A model generated the notes under the pieces. It was not told the DNA's origin. It made no database searches and saw nothing but the letters and a program-made list of their open reading frames with translations. A DNA stretch of 55,263 nt from Kitasatospora sp. DSM 101779. GTDB taxonomy: Bacteria > Actinomycetota > Actinomycetes > Streptomycetales > Streptomycetaceae. The number at the start of each line of letters is the position of its first letter. Position 1 is the first letter of the stretch. Made by a program: the position numbers and the translations under genes. Of this stretch, positions 26,873 through 35,601 are shown piece after piece. The stretch lies in contig NZ_JAHTIK010000001.1 of assembly GCF_025655475.1 (NCBI RefSeq), positions 2,110,909 to 2,166,171 on the forward strand, given 5' to 3'.

Positions 26873-27958
26873 ATGAACGCAATGACGCGTCGCATCCTCG
26901 CCGGCACGGCCGCTGTGTCGGCGGCGCTGTCACTGGCCGCGTGCGGCTCGGGCAGCAGTGCGAGCAGCTCCTCCGGCACGAAGGCCATCGGCCTGCTGCT
27001 GCCGGAGAAGTCGTCGTCGACCCGGTACGAGAGCTTCGACAAGCCGCTGATCGAGGCCTCGGTCGCCGCGCTGTGCACCAAGTGCGAGGTCGACTACGCC
27101 AACGCGGACGGCGACGAGACCGTCCAGAAGCAGCAGTTCGACGCACTGCTGAACAAGGGCGTGAAGGTCATCCTCCTCGACCCGGTGAACTCGGGCGCCA
27201 CCGCGTCCTGGGTGGACGCCGCCGCCAAGAAGGGCGCGAAGGTCATCGCCTACGACCGGCTCGCCGCCGGCAAGGTGTCCGCCTATATCTCCTTCGACAA
27301 CGAGCGCACCGGCGAACTGCAGGGCCAGGCCCTGCTGGACGCGCTGGGAGGCAAGGCGTCGAACGCCAATGTCGTGATGATCAACGGGGCCGAGTCGGAC
27401 CCGAACGCCGCCCAGTTCAAGAAGGGCGCGCACAAGATCCTGGACGACAAGGTCAAGAAGATCGTCTACGAGCAGTCGGGCGAGTGGAAGCCCGAACTCG
27501 CGGCCACCAAGGTCAACGAGGCGATCGGCCACTTCGGAAAGAGCGGCATCCAGGCCGTCTACTCCGCCAACGACGGCATGGCCTCGTCGATCATCGGCAC
27601 GCTCAAGGGCGCGGGCATCAACGTGCCGGTCGGCGGCCAGGACGCCTCGCTCGACGCGATCCAGCGCATCCTGACCGGCGAGCAGGCGTACACCATCTAC
27701 AAGCCGTACAAGCCCGAGGCCGACGCCGCCGCCACCATGGCCGTCTACCTCGTGAAGGGCCTGGACATCACCTCGGTCGCGAGCGCCATGACCGAGAGCA
27801 ACGGCCTGCAGATCCCGTCGATGCTGCTCAGCCCGGTCGTCGTCACCAAGGACAAGGTGGCCTCGACGGTCATCGCCGGCAACCTCTACAAGGCCAAGGA
27901 CGTCTGCACCCCGCAGGTCGCCGACGCCTGCCGGGAAGCCGGCATCGAGGTCAAGTGA
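26873..27958 (+). CDS. Sugar ABC transporter substrate-binding lipoprotein (xylose/ribose type)
   Basis: A 361-residue periplasmic-binding-protein fold protein anchored by a lipobox (LSLAACGSG, Cys about residue 24) behind a basic signal sequence. The mature protein begins KAIGLLLPEKSSSTRYESFD and contains NKGVKVILLDPVNSG, VIAYDRLAAGKVSAYISFDNERTG and VYSANDGMASSIIGTLK, typical of pentose/galactose (type I) binding proteins such as XylF. Normally an ATPase and permease gene follow; here the next gene is convergent and unrelated, so this is an orphan binding protein in this window. The ATG at 26873 follows AGGGAGG; an ATG three codons later is possible. Confidence 0.92.
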   Translation: MNAMTRRILAGTAAVSAALSLAACGSGSSASSSSGTKAIGLLLPEKSSSTRYESFDKPLIEASVAALCTKCEVDYANADGDETVQKQQFDALLNKGVKVILLDPVNSGATASWVDAAAKKGAKVIAYDRLAAGKVSAYISFDNERTGELQGQALLDALGGKASNANVVMINGAESDPNAAQFKKGAHKILDDKVKKIVYEQSGEWKPELAATKVNEAIGHFGKSGIQAVYSANDGMASSIIGTLKGAGINVPVGGQDASLDAIQRILTGEQAYTIYKPYKPEADAAATMAVYLVKGLDITSVASAMTESNGLQIPSMLLSPVVVTKDKVASTVIAGNLYKAKDVCTPQVADACREAGIEVK

Positions 27959-27964
27959 CACCCC

Positions 27965-28013
27965 GCGGCCACCCGGCGGGCGGGCGTCAGCCCCGCGCCC
28001 GCTGGGTGGCCGC
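27965..28013. terminator. Inverted repeat between convergent genes
   Basis: GCGGCCACCC (27965-27974) pairs with GGGTGGCCGC (28004-28013), and GCGGGCG with CGCCCGC inside it. It lies at the end of the binding-protein gene and reaches into the last codons of the convergent exporter gene. Confidence 0.6.
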
Positions 28014-28880
28014 GATGCATCCCAGCACCAGCAGCGCCGCGACCGGCGCCGCCGGGGAGAGCCGCTCCCCCAGCACCAGCACCGCCCAGCCGAGCGTGAG
28101 CAGCGGCTGCGCGAGCTGCAGCTGACTCGCCTTGGGCACTCCGATCGCCGCCATCCCCCGATACCACAGCACGAAGCCGCCGAACTGCGAGACCGCCGCC
28201 GTGTAGGCGAGGCCGGTGAGCGCCTTCGGCCCGACGTGGACCGGTTCCGCGGCCAGGGCCAGGCCCGCCGCCAGCACCGACGCGGGCAGCGCCGCAACCA
28301 CCGCCCAGGCGATCACCTGCCACCCGGGCATCGCCCGGGCCAGCCTGCCGCCCTCCGCGTACCCCGCCGCGCACACCGCCAGCGCCGCGACCAGCAGCAG
28401 GTCCGCGCGGCTCAGTGCACCGCGGCTCTGCTGCACCGTGAAGCCGAGCACCACCGCCGCGCCGGCCAGCGCCGCCCACCAGAAGCCGCCGGACGGCCGC
28501 CCGCCCGAGCGCAGCGCCGCCACCGCGGCGGTCGCCAGCGGCAGCAGGCCGATCACCACCGCCGAGTGCGCGGTGGACGAGGACTGCAGGGCCAGCGTGG
28601 TGAGCAGCGGGAAGCCGAGGACGCAACCGACCGCCACCGCCGCGAGGCCGGGCCAGTGCGCCCGGTCGGGCACCGGCACCCGGGCGGCGAGCAGGCCCGC
28701 GCCGGCCACCGCCGCGGCGAGCACCCCGCGCAGGCCGGCGGCCGTCCACGGTCCGAAGCCGGTGAGCGCCCAGGCGGTGGCCGGGAAGCTGAAGGAGAAG
28801 GCGAGGACACCCAGGGCGGCAAGTGCCGTACCACCGACCGCTACTGGACGGGGGGCGATAGCGCTATCGTGTGCTGTCAT
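27987..28880 (-). CDS. DMT/EamA family exporter, head to head with a MocR regulator
   Basis: A 297-residue transporter with about ten helices (ALAALGVLAFSFSFPATAWALTGFGP, LGFPLLTTLALQSSSTAHSAVVIGLLPL, PKASQLQLAQPLLTLGWAVLVLGERL). Its ATG overlaps the divergent regulator's ATG by two bases (CATG), so the regulator most likely controls it. The codons for residues 4-9 contain the palindrome CGATAGCGCTATCG. MocR-regulated DMT exporters often move amino acids or amine compounds, but the substrate is unknown here. Confidence 0.9.
   Translation of the reverse strand: MTAHDSAIAPRPVAVGGTALAALGVLAFSFSFPATAWALTGFGPWTAAGLRGVLAAAVAGAGLLAARVPVPDRAHWPGLAAVAVGCVLGFPLLTTLALQSSSTAHSAVVIGLLPLATAAVAALRSGGRPSGGFWWAALAGAAVVLGFTVQQSRGALSRADLLLVAALAVCAAGYAEGGRLARAMPGWQVIAWAVVAALPASVLAAGLALAAEPVHVGPKALTGLAYTAAVSQFGGFVLWYRGMAAIGVPKASQLQLAQPLLTLGWAVLVLGERLSPAAPVAALLVLGCIAATQRARG
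28856..28869. promoter_or_regulatory. 14-bp perfect palindrome at the MocR/exporter junction
   Basis: CGATAGCGCTATCG is perfectly symmetrical, lies 9 bases before the MocR start codon and inside codons 4-9 of the exporter. It is placed to overlap the -10 region of the regulator promoter and is the natural candidate for an autoregulatory operator. Confidence 0.6.
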
Positions 28881-30309
28881 GCACGAGCGTAGCAGTGGGG
28901 CGGATCTCGCCGCGATTCTCCGGGCCGAGCTGGACCGCTACCCAGTCGGCGGCCGACTGCCGTCCAGCCGGGCCCTGATGGAGCGACACCAGGTGAGCCC
29001 GGTGACGGTGGCCCGGGCGATCGCCCTGTTGGCGGCCGAGGGGCTGGTCGTCTCCCGGCCCGGCGCCGGGGTGTTCCGGGCCGCGGCGCCGCGCCCGGTA
29101 CCGGCCGCCGGGGACACCTCCTGGCAGGAGGTGGCGCTCAGCGCCGAGGCGGGCGTCCCGCCGGCCCGCTCCGCCGACGCCTCCGGGGTGCTCGGCGCGC
29201 TGGCCGTCCAGCCCGCCGAGGTGATCGACCTCAACGGCGGCTACCTGCACTCCTCGCTGCTGCCGGAACAGGCGCTGGCCGCGGCCCTCGCCCGGGCCGG
29301 CCGGCGGCCCGGCGCGTGGAGCCGGCCTCCGCTGGAGGGCCTGCCCGAACTGCGCGCCTGGTTCGCCCGCGACATCGGCGGCACGGTGAGCGCCGCCGAG
29401 GTGCTGGTGGCCGCAGGCGGGCAGAGCGCCCTCACCGCCGCACTGCGCTCACTGGCCGCGCCCGGTGCGCCCGTCCTGGTCGAGTCCCCCACCTACCCCG
29501 GGCTGCTGGCGGTGGCGCGCGCGGCCGGGCTGCGTCCCGTCCCGGTGCCGGTGGACGCCGACGGCGTCCGGCCCGGCCTGCTCGCCGACGCCTTCGCGGC
29601 CAGCGGGGCACGGGTGTTCGTCTGCCAGCCGCTGTACCAGAACCCGACCGGGGCGGTGCTGTCGGCCGGGCGGCGGCCCGAGGTGCTGCGCATCGCCCGC
29701 GCGGCCGGGGCCTTCGTGGTCGAGGACGACTTCGCCCGGCGGCTCGCGCACGCCGACGCCCCGCCGCCCCCGCCGCCGCTGGCCGCGGACGATCCCGACG
29801 GCGTGGTGGTGCACATCCGCTCGCTGACCAAGCCGACCTCGGCCAACCTGCGGGTCGCGGCGCTCACCGCGCGCGGCCCGGCCATGCAGCGGCTGCAGGC
29901 CGTGCAGGCCGTCGACAGCTTCTTCGTGCCGCGGCCGCTGCAGGAGGCGGCGCTGGAGCTGGTCGGCGCACCGGCCTGGGGGCACCATCTGCGGTCGCTG
30001 GCCGGACGGCTGCGGGAGCGCCGGACGGCGCTGGCCGGCGCGCTCGGGCGGCTGCGGCCGGCGCTGCTCCCGGACCGGCTGCCCGCCGGCGGCCACCACC
30101 TGTGGCTGCGGCTGCCGGACGGCACCGACCCGCAGGAGCTCGCCGCCGCCGCGCTGCGCGCCGGTGTCGCCGTCACCCCGGGGCGGTCGTACTTCACCGC
30201 CGAGCCGCCGGCCCCGCACCTGCGGGCCGGTTACGGCGCCGCCGAGGGCGTCGACCGGCTGGTGGCCGGGGCGGAACGGCTGGCCGAGGCCCTCGACAGG
30301 TTGGCCTGA
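28879..30309 (+). CDS. MocR-type (GntR/aminotransferase) transcriptional regulator
   Basis: A 476-residue regulator. Residues 1-75 form a GntR winged helix (LAAILRAELDRYPVGGRLPSSRALMERHQVSPVTVARAIALL). The remainder is a fold-type I aminotransferase-like domain with LVAAGGQSALTAAL, VLVESPTYPGLL, FVCQPLYQNPTGAVLS, FVVEDDFARRLAH, and the PLP lysine candidate in IRSLTKPTSANLR. The MocR class senses pyridoxal phosphate or amines. The ATG at 28879 has no upstream ribosome site and abuts the exporter start, so a leaderless message is likely. Confidence 0.92.
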   Translation: MHERSSGADLAAILRAELDRYPVGGRLPSSRALMERHQVSPVTVARAIALLAAEGLVVSRPGAGVFRAAAPRPVPAAGDTSWQEVALSAEAGVPPARSADASGVLGALAVQPAEVIDLNGGYLHSSLLPEQALAAALARAGRRPGAWSRPPLEGLPELRAWFARDIGGTVSAAEVLVAAGGQSALTAALRSLAAPGAPVLVESPTYPGLLAVARAAGLRPVPVPVDADGVRPGLLADAFAASGARVFVCQPLYQNPTGAVLSAGRRPEVLRIARAAGAFVVEDDFARRLAHADAPPPPPPLAADDPDGVVVHIRSLTKPTSANLRVAALTARGPAMQRLQAVQAVDSFFVPRPLQEAALELVGAPAWGHHLRSLAGRLRERRTALAGALGRLRPALLPDRLPAGGHHLWLRLPDGTDPQELAAAALRAGVAVTPGRSYFTAEPPAPHLRAGYGAAEGVDRLVAGAERLAEALDRLA

Positions 30310-30392
30310 TCCGTACACCCCCGGTGCGTACGCGTCCGGCCGGTGCGCGACCGATCCGTACGTGTCCGATCCGCCCGGGGGCGCGACGGCCG

Positions 30393-30419
30393 GGCCGGGG
30401 CGCCGGACGCGCCCCGGCC
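30393..30419. terminator. Hairpin between convergent genes
   Basis: GGCCGGGGCGC (30393-30403) pairs perfectly with GCGCCCCGGCC (30409-30419) around a 5-base loop, between the MocR gene and the convergent GAF-PAS gene. Confidence 0.65.
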
Positions 30420-30429
30420 GGATGGCCGG

Positions 30430-31512
30430 TCAGCCCGACAGGCCGGGGCGGCCCTGCGGGTACGGGGGGAGCACCTCGGCGGGGTTGCGACCGGACTGCT
30501 GCAGCCGGTCCACCAGCAGCGCGGCGAGGGTGCCGAGCTCCTCCTCGGTGCGGGACTGCGCGGTGACGTCCATGCCGACCGTCAGCACGCCGTTCACCAT
30601 GCCCGTACGGGCGTTGCGCAGCGGCGTGCAGGTGAAGGTGTACACCTGCTCCGCGCGCCGGGCACCCGGCAGGTAGGACTGCACCCGGACGTCCTTGAGC
30701 ACGGTGGAACGGCCGGTGCGGTAGGCCTCACCGACCGCGAGCGGCAGACCGGCGGCGGCCAGCTGGGGGTAGGCCTGGGCCAGGTCGGAGTACGGGCCGG
30801 GGGCGCCGAAGATGCCCGCGTGCTCGGCGTTGGCGTAGCGGATGGCATTGTCGGAGCCGTCCGTGAGCATGATCGGGAAGGGCGAGCCGTCGAAGGCCGC
30901 GAACATCTCCTGCTGCTGCGCGAGCAGGTTGTCGCGCAGCCGGATCTCGGAGAGCAGCGCCTCGGCCAGGTGCTGGATGTCCTTGAGGCGCTCGCGGCCC
31001 CACTGGCGGGGCTCGCGGTCCAGCACGCAGACCGTGCCGATGATGGTGTTGGTGTCGTCCACCAGCGGGGCGCCGAGGTACGCGCGCACGCCCAGCTCGT
31101 CGACCACCGGGTTACCGGCGAACCGGGGGTAGGCGAGGATGTCGTCCAGCGCCAGCGGCGAGCGCTGCGCCACCACGTGCGGGCAGAAGCCGTGGCTGAG
31201 CGGCATCTCGCGGGCCGGGAGGTCGAAGGCGATGCCGCGATCGGCCCAGGTGTCGTCCTCGACGGGCTGGGCCTGGGCGGGATTTGGCGGGATGTAGAGC
31301 CCGCGGAACATCTGGCGCTCGTCGTTGATGAAGTTGACCATCGCGATCGGGGCGCGGGTGATGCTGGCCGCGAGGTGCGCGAAACGGTCGAAGGCCTCGT
31401 CCGGGCTGGGGTCGTTGAGTCCCAGGTCGCGGAGCCGGCGGGTCCGTCCGGACTCGCCCCCTCCGCCCGGATAGGCGTTCTGAGCGCTCATCACATCAGT
31501 CATGGCGGACAT
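30430..31512 (-). CDS. GAF-PAS sensory protein
   Basis: A 360-residue protein without a visible output domain. Residues about 30-195 form a GAF domain (FDRFAHLAASITRAPIAMVNFINDERQMFRGLY, SHGFCPHVVAQRSPLALDDI, YLGAPLVDDTNTIIGTVCVLD). Residues about 205-330 form a PAS domain (MFAAFDGSPFPIMLTDGSDNAIRYANAEHAGIFG, YTFTCTPLRNARTGMVNGVLTVGMDVT). A short helical tail follows. It is probably a redox or small-ligand sensor acting through partners. Two ATGs three codons apart can serve as the start; neither has a strong ribosome site. Confidence 0.87.
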   Translation of the reverse strand: MSAMTDVMSAQNAYPGGGGESGRTRRLRDLGLNDPSPDEAFDRFAHLAASITRAPIAMVNFINDERQMFRGLYIPPNPAQAQPVEDDTWADRGIAFDLPAREMPLSHGFCPHVVAQRSPLALDDILAYPRFAGNPVVDELGVRAYLGAPLVDDTNTIIGTVCVLDREPRQWGRERLKDIQHLAEALLSEIRLRDNLLAQQQEMFAAFDGSPFPIMLTDGSDNAIRYANAEHAGIFGAPGPYSDLAQAYPQLAAAGLPLAVGEAYRTGRSTVLKDVRVQSYLPGARRAEQVYTFTCTPLRNARTGMVNGVLTVGMDVTAQSRTEEELGTLAALLVDRLQQSGRNPAEVLPPYPQGRPGLSG

Positions 31513-31826
31513 GGTGTCAGAACTGTTGGCGCACTGGATCGGCCACGTCTCGCCAGATGGTCGGAATGAGAGGGGAAAGATCCATTCCCACCCGGCACGC
31601 GATCAAATCCTGTCCCGAGAAGGTCGCGCCGGTTTCACGCCAATCCATGATCACGCCCTGGAGGTGGGCAGTGACGCATATGACAATGAGTGCCTGCCGA
31701 GGACGGGTCACCCGTCCAACCGCGCGCGGCCCTCAACGGCGCGGCGGCCGTTCCGACCGTCCCCCACCCCGGTCGCCCTGCGCGGGAGGCGGGACGGCGG
31801 CGCTCCCGACCGACGAGAGGACGCCC
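31513..31826. other. Intergenic region without a supportable gene
   Basis: This 314-base stretch separates the divergent GAF-PAS and acyl-CoA dehydrogenase genes. It is lower in GC than the flanks around 31560-31690. An in-frame GTG at 31672 behind GGAGGTGGGC could extend the dehydrogenase N-terminally, but the extension is Arg/Pro-rich and unlike the family, so I treat it as noncoding promoter DNA. No repeat or dyad stands out. Confidence 0.35.
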
Positions 31827-33053
31827 ATGCTGGGCCAGGACTACTTCACCGACGAACGGCACGAACAACTGCGCGCCGAGGTCAGGGAGTTCGCCGAGAA
31901 GGAGGTGCGGCCGCAGATCGCCCGGATGGAGGCGGAGCGCACCGTCGAGCACGAGCTCGCACGGGAGATCGCCCGCAGAGGATGGATCGGCGTCACCATC
32001 CCCCGGGTGTACGGCGGCATGGGACTCGGCCACCTCGCCAAAACCGTCATCATCGAGGAACTCTCCCGGGTCAGCGGCGCGATGGGCGCAATCGCCCAGG
32101 CCTCCCAGCTCGGTGTCGCCAAGGTCATCCACTTCGGCTCCGAGCAGCAACGCCGTCAGTGGCTGCCCCAGTTCGCGGACGGCCGGGCCCTGCCCACCAT
32201 CGCGGTGACCGAGCCGGAGTCCGGCGGCCACGTGCTCGGCATGGCCGGCACCGCCCGCAAGCGCGGCCGCGACTACGTGCTGAACGGCCGCAAGTGGTTC
32301 GTCGGCAACTCGCACATCGGCGACGTGCACGGCGTGGTCCTCCGCACCGGCAAGGGCTCCCGCGGTCTCTCCGCCTTCCTGGTGCCGAGCGACGCACCCG
32401 GGTTCCGGCTCGGCGACCCCGGCAGCCAGAGCGGCCTGCACGGCTTCAGCTTCGGCGAGCTGGTCTTCGAGAACTGCCGCATCCCGGCCGCCAACCGGCT
32501 CGGCGAGGAGGGCACCGGCCTGGACGTCGCCTACTCCTCCAGCATCCTGTACGGCCGGCCCAACCTCGCCGCGGTCGCCCTCGGCATCCACCGGGCGATC
32601 GTCGAGGACACCGTGGCCTTCGCCGAGGACCGCTCGCTCTACGGCAAACCGCTGGCCGAACTCCCCAACATCAGCCTGAAGATCGGCGAGATGCAGTCCC
32701 GGCTGATGACCGCGCGGCTCGCCGCCTACCACGCGGCGCACCTGCTCGACCTCGGCCGGCCGTGCGACGCGGAACTGATGAACTCCAAGCTGGTGAACAC
32801 CGAGTACGCCCTGGACTCGGCGCGCAACGCGATGGAGATCCACGCCGCGCGCGGCCTGCAGGCGGACTTCCGGATCGAGCGGTACCTGCGCGACGCCACG
32901 CACATCTACCCGCCGGCCGGCACCTCCGACGTCCAGCGCCTCCGCCTGGGCCAGGTGGCCTCGGGCAGCTACGGCGTGCAGTGGTCGGAGAAGCTCGCCG
33001 AGCTGGCCAAGGTGCACAGCACGGCCTGGGCCCCGCAGGCACTCGCGGTCTGA
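31827..33053 (+). CDS. Acyl-CoA dehydrogenase-like flavoprotein
   Basis: A 408-residue protein with the full acyl-CoA dehydrogenase fold: N-terminal helical domain (DERHEQLRAEVREFAEKEV), beta domain with IAVTEPESGG and RKWFVGNSHIG, and C-terminal helices (RSLYGKPLAELPNISLKIGEMQSRL). At the position of the catalytic Glu in the YEGT-IQ motif of medium-chain enzymes, this protein has PPAGTSDVQRL (Glu to Ala). The alternative site used by isovaleryl-type enzymes also lacks Glu (YGRPNLAAVALG). It may therefore not be a standard dehydrogenase. The ATG at 31827 follows GAGAGG. It is a stand-alone gene. Confidence 0.87.
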   Translation: MLGQDYFTDERHEQLRAEVREFAEKEVRPQIARMEAERTVEHELAREIARRGWIGVTIPRVYGGMGLGHLAKTVIIEELSRVSGAMGAIAQASQLGVAKVIHFGSEQQRRQWLPQFADGRALPTIAVTEPESGGHVLGMAGTARKRGRDYVLNGRKWFVGNSHIGDVHGVVLRTGKGSRGLSAFLVPSDAPGFRLGDPGSQSGLHGFSFGELVFENCRIPAANRLGEEGTGLDVAYSSSILYGRPNLAAVALGIHRAIVEDTVAFAEDRSLYGKPLAELPNISLKIGEMQSRLMTARLAAYHAAHLLDLGRPCDAELMNSKLVNTEYALDSARNAMEIHAARGLQADFRIERYLRDATHIYPPAGTSDVQRLRLGQVASGSYGVQWSEKLAELAKVHSTAWAPQALAV

Positions 33054-33304
33054 CAGGTGCCGGCGTCCGCCCGGCGCGTCCGGCGCCGGGCGGACCCGAA
33101 CACCCTTCGCACAGTCCACATTCCGTCAGTTGATGTTGCTCACATGCCTGTCGGGGCTGGTACCGTGCTGCCGTCGGCGGCAGAGCTGCGCGGAGCCACT
33201 TGATGACGGTCAGTCAACAGGGGGTATATCCTTCCCGCTCGTCCCCGCCGGCACCCGTCGACTCGCACGGGCTCTCGCCGTTCTGCACCCGCACGAGGAA
33301 TCAG
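33054..33304 (+). promoter_or_regulatory. Upstream region of the conservon
   Basis: A 251-base region before cvnA. The part from 33110 to 33235 contains the least GC-rich stretch (CAGTTGATGTTGCTCACATG and GTCAACAGGGGGTATATCC) and should hold the promoter. An in-frame GTG/ATG near 33200 could lengthen CvnA, but the ATG at 33305 is better placed behind GAGGA. Confidence 0.35.
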
Positions 33305-35167
33305 ATGCCAGGCATACCGGCCCAGCGCCCCGGCCACCGCGCCGGCCGTACCGGCTCGCTCCGTACCTCCCTCCTCCCCCTGGTACTGGTGCCCTGCGCC
33401 GGCCTCGCCGTCGCCTGGGGCTACGCCGGCGTGCTGCTGCTGAACAGCGGGCAGGGCCTGGCGTTCGCGCTCGGCACCGCCGCGGTGGCGGCGGTGCTCG
33501 CCTGGAGCCTCGTCCAGGGCCGCCGCACGGCACAGGCCCTCACCGCCAGGGTGGACGCCCTGCGGGAGATCACCCGCAGCCTCGCCGAGACCGAACTGCC
33601 CGGCGTCGTCCGGCAGATCGAGGCCGGCGAGAGCGTGCCGGCACCGACCGACGGCCGCGCCGCGCGGCGCTCCGGCGGTGACGAGATCCAGCAGGTCGCC
33701 GAGGCCGTCGACGCCGTCCGGCGGACCGCCGTCGCGGCCATCGTCCAGCAGGCGCAGAGCCGCGAGGGCACCAAGAAGGTCTTCCTCAACATCGCCCGCC
33801 GCACCCAGGTGCTGATCCACCGCCAGATCACCATGCTGGACGAGCTGGAACGCCGCCACGAAGAGCCGGAGCTGCTCAAGGAGCTGTTCGCGGTCGACCA
33901 CCTGGCCACCCGGATGCGGCGCAACGCGGAGAACCTGGTCGTCCTCGGCGGCGCGCTGCCCGCCCGCCGCTGGCGCAACGCCGTACCGATGGTCAACGTG
34001 CTGCGCTCGGCGGTCTCCGAGACCGAGAACTACGCCCGGGTGGTCGTCCAGGGCGTGCCCCGCACCGCGCTCGCCGGCCAGGCCGTCGCCGACGTCATCC
34101 ACCTGGTCGCCGAGCTCATCGAGAACGGCACCACCTTCTCGCCGCCGTACACCCAGGTGCTGGTCTCGGCGCAGGAGGTCCCCAAGGGCCTCGCCGTCGA
34201 GGTCGAGGACCGTGGCCTCGGCATGTCCGAGGAGGAGTACGAGCGGCTCAACGCCTATCTCGCCGACCCGCCGGAGCTGGACGTCGCCGCGCTCGGCGAC
34301 GACCTGCGGCTGGGCCTGTTCGTGGTCTCCCGGCTGGCCGGCCGGCACGACATCCAGGTCGCGCTGCGGCCCTCGCCGTACGGCGGCACCCGGGCCGTCG
34401 TCCTGGTGCCCTCCGCGCTGCTGGAGGCCGCGCCGGCGCCCGCGGGCTTCCCCGGCCTGCCGTTCGGCGCCCGGGTGACCGAGCAGCCCGCCGCCCGCCC
34501 CGCGGGCGGTCTCACCGCGGGCGCGTCGATCCCCGGCCTGCCGGGCGCGGTGGTCTCTGCCGTCCCGTTCCGCGTGCCGACCGCTCCCGAGCGTCCCCCC
34601 GTGCCCGCGCAGTCCGTCGTCCCGGCCGAGCCCGCCGGCGCGACACTGCCGGACGCGGCACTGCCGGACGTGGCGCAGGTCGCCGAGCGGGCCGTCCACG
34701 AAGCCGCCCCGGAGGCACGTGAGCTGCCCCCCCGGCAGCCGCAGCCGCCCGCCCTGCCCGCCGCCGGCGCCCCCTTCGTGCGGCCCGCCGCCGCCCTGCC
34801 CGCCGCCCCGGACGTCCAGGAGCTGCAGGACCCGCAGGACCTCCCCGCCGACGGCGAGCTGCGCACCCCGAAGGTGCTGCCCAAGCGGGTGCGGAACGCC
34901 AGCCTCGCCGACCAGCTCCGCGAGGCCGCCGCGGCCGAGCGCACCGGCGGGGCCGCCGCCGGCGGTGGCACGGCCGCCGCCCGCCCGGCCCGGCCCGCCC
35001 CGGAGGAGGACCCCTCTCCGCAGCGCTCTCGCGCCACCATGGCCGCCATCCAGCGCGGCACCCGGACGGCCCGCGACAGTGCGCCGCCGCAGGGATCCCC
35101 CGCCGGGGCCCCCGCCGAGACCCCCACCGCACCCGACCATGCCCCTGCTCGCGAGGACCAGCCCTGA
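33305..35167 (+). CDS. cvnA: CvnA-type sensor histidine-kinase-like protein
   Basis: A 620-residue membrane sensor, first gene of a four-gene conservon. Two N-terminal membrane helices (LLPLVLVPCAGLAVAWGYAGVLLL and ALGTAAVAAVLAWSLVQ) lead to a helical region (VFLNIARRTQVLIHRQITMLDELERRHEEPELLKELFAVDHLATRMRRNAENL) and a HATPase domain with N-box ELIENGTTFSPP, G1 VEDRGLGMS and G2 LGLFVVSRLAGRH. A Pro/Ala-rich tail of some 200 residues follows. CvnA proteins work with B, C and D as a eukaryote-like GTPase signalling unit at the membrane controlling development and metabolism in Streptomyces. Its stop overlaps the next start (TGATG). Confidence 0.93.
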   Translation: MPGIPAQRPGHRAGRTGSLRTSLLPLVLVPCAGLAVAWGYAGVLLLNSGQGLAFALGTAAVAAVLAWSLVQGRRTAQALTARVDALREITRSLAETELPGVVRQIEAGESVPAPTDGRAARRSGGDEIQQVAEAVDAVRRTAVAAIVQQAQSREGTKKVFLNIARRTQVLIHRQITMLDELERRHEEPELLKELFAVDHLATRMRRNAENLVVLGGALPARRWRNAVPMVNVLRSAVSETENYARVVVQGVPRTALAGQAVADVIHLVAELIENGTTFSPPYTQVLVSAQEVPKGLAVEVEDRGLGMSEEEYERLNAYLADPPELDVAALGDDLRLGLFVVSRLAGRHDIQVALRPSPYGGTRAVVLVPSALLEAAPAPAGFPGLPFGARVTEQPAARPAGGLTAGASIPGLPGAVVSAVPFRVPTAPERPPVPAQSVVPAEPAGATLPDAALPDVAQVAERAVHEAAPEARELPPRQPQPPALPAAGAPFVRPAAALPAAPDVQELQDPQDLPADGELRTPKVLPKRVRNASLADQLREAAAAERTGGAAAGGGTAAARPARPAPEEDPSPQRSRATMAAIQRGTRTARDSAPPQGSPAGAPAETPTAPDHAPAREDQP

Positions 35168-35601
35168 TGACGACCCAGCACACCGAAACCCAGCGCGATC
35201 TCAACTGGCTGCTGGACGAGTTGGTCTCCCGGGTACCGGAGACCAGGCATGCCGTGGTGCTGTCCGAGGACGGCCTGCTCGTCGGCATGGACAAGAACCT
35301 GGACCGTGCCGACGGCGAGCACCTGTCCGCCGTCGCCTCGGGGCTGCAGAGCCTCGCGCGCGGCGCCGGCCAGCGATTCGACGGCGGCCGCGTCCGGCAG
35401 ACCGTGATCGAGATGGACCACCTGTTCCTCTTCGTCACCACCGCGGGCCAGGGCGCCCGGCTGGCCGTGCTCACCTCCGAGGCGGTCGACGCGGGCCTGA
35501 TGGCCTACGAGATCAACATGCTCGTCAAGCAGGTCGGTGCCTACCTCACCGCCGCGCCGCGCAGCGATGCCGGCCGGGACCGGGCGGGTGACCTTGCGTG
35601 A
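35167..35601 (+). CDS. cvnB: CvnB roadblock/LC7 protein
   Basis: A 144-residue roadblock/LC7 protein (LNWLLDELVSRVPETRHAVVLSEDGLLVG, LFLFVTTAGQGARLAVLTSEAVDAGLMAYEINMLVKQVG). In conservons this protein binds the CvnD GTPase, as MglB-like proteins do for MglA. It overlaps cvnA by one base and cvnC by four, so the proteins are translationally coupled. Confidence 0.95.
   Translation: MTTQHTETQRDLNWLLDELVSRVPETRHAVVLSEDGLLVGMDKNLDRADGEHLSAVASGLQSLARGAGQRFDGGRVRQTVIEMDHLFLFVTTAGQGARLAVLTSEAVDAGLMAYEINMLVKQVGAYLTAAPRSDAGRDRAGDLA

Noticed and set aside
31557..31826. N-terminal extension of the acyl-CoA dehydrogenase
   Set aside because: Arg/Pro-rich sequence with no resemblance to the family; the ATG at 31827 has a good GAGAGG site.
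33200..33304. Extended CvnA start at 33200
   Set aside because: The extra 35 residues lack the basic/membrane pattern expected, and the ATG at 33305 follows GAGGA.
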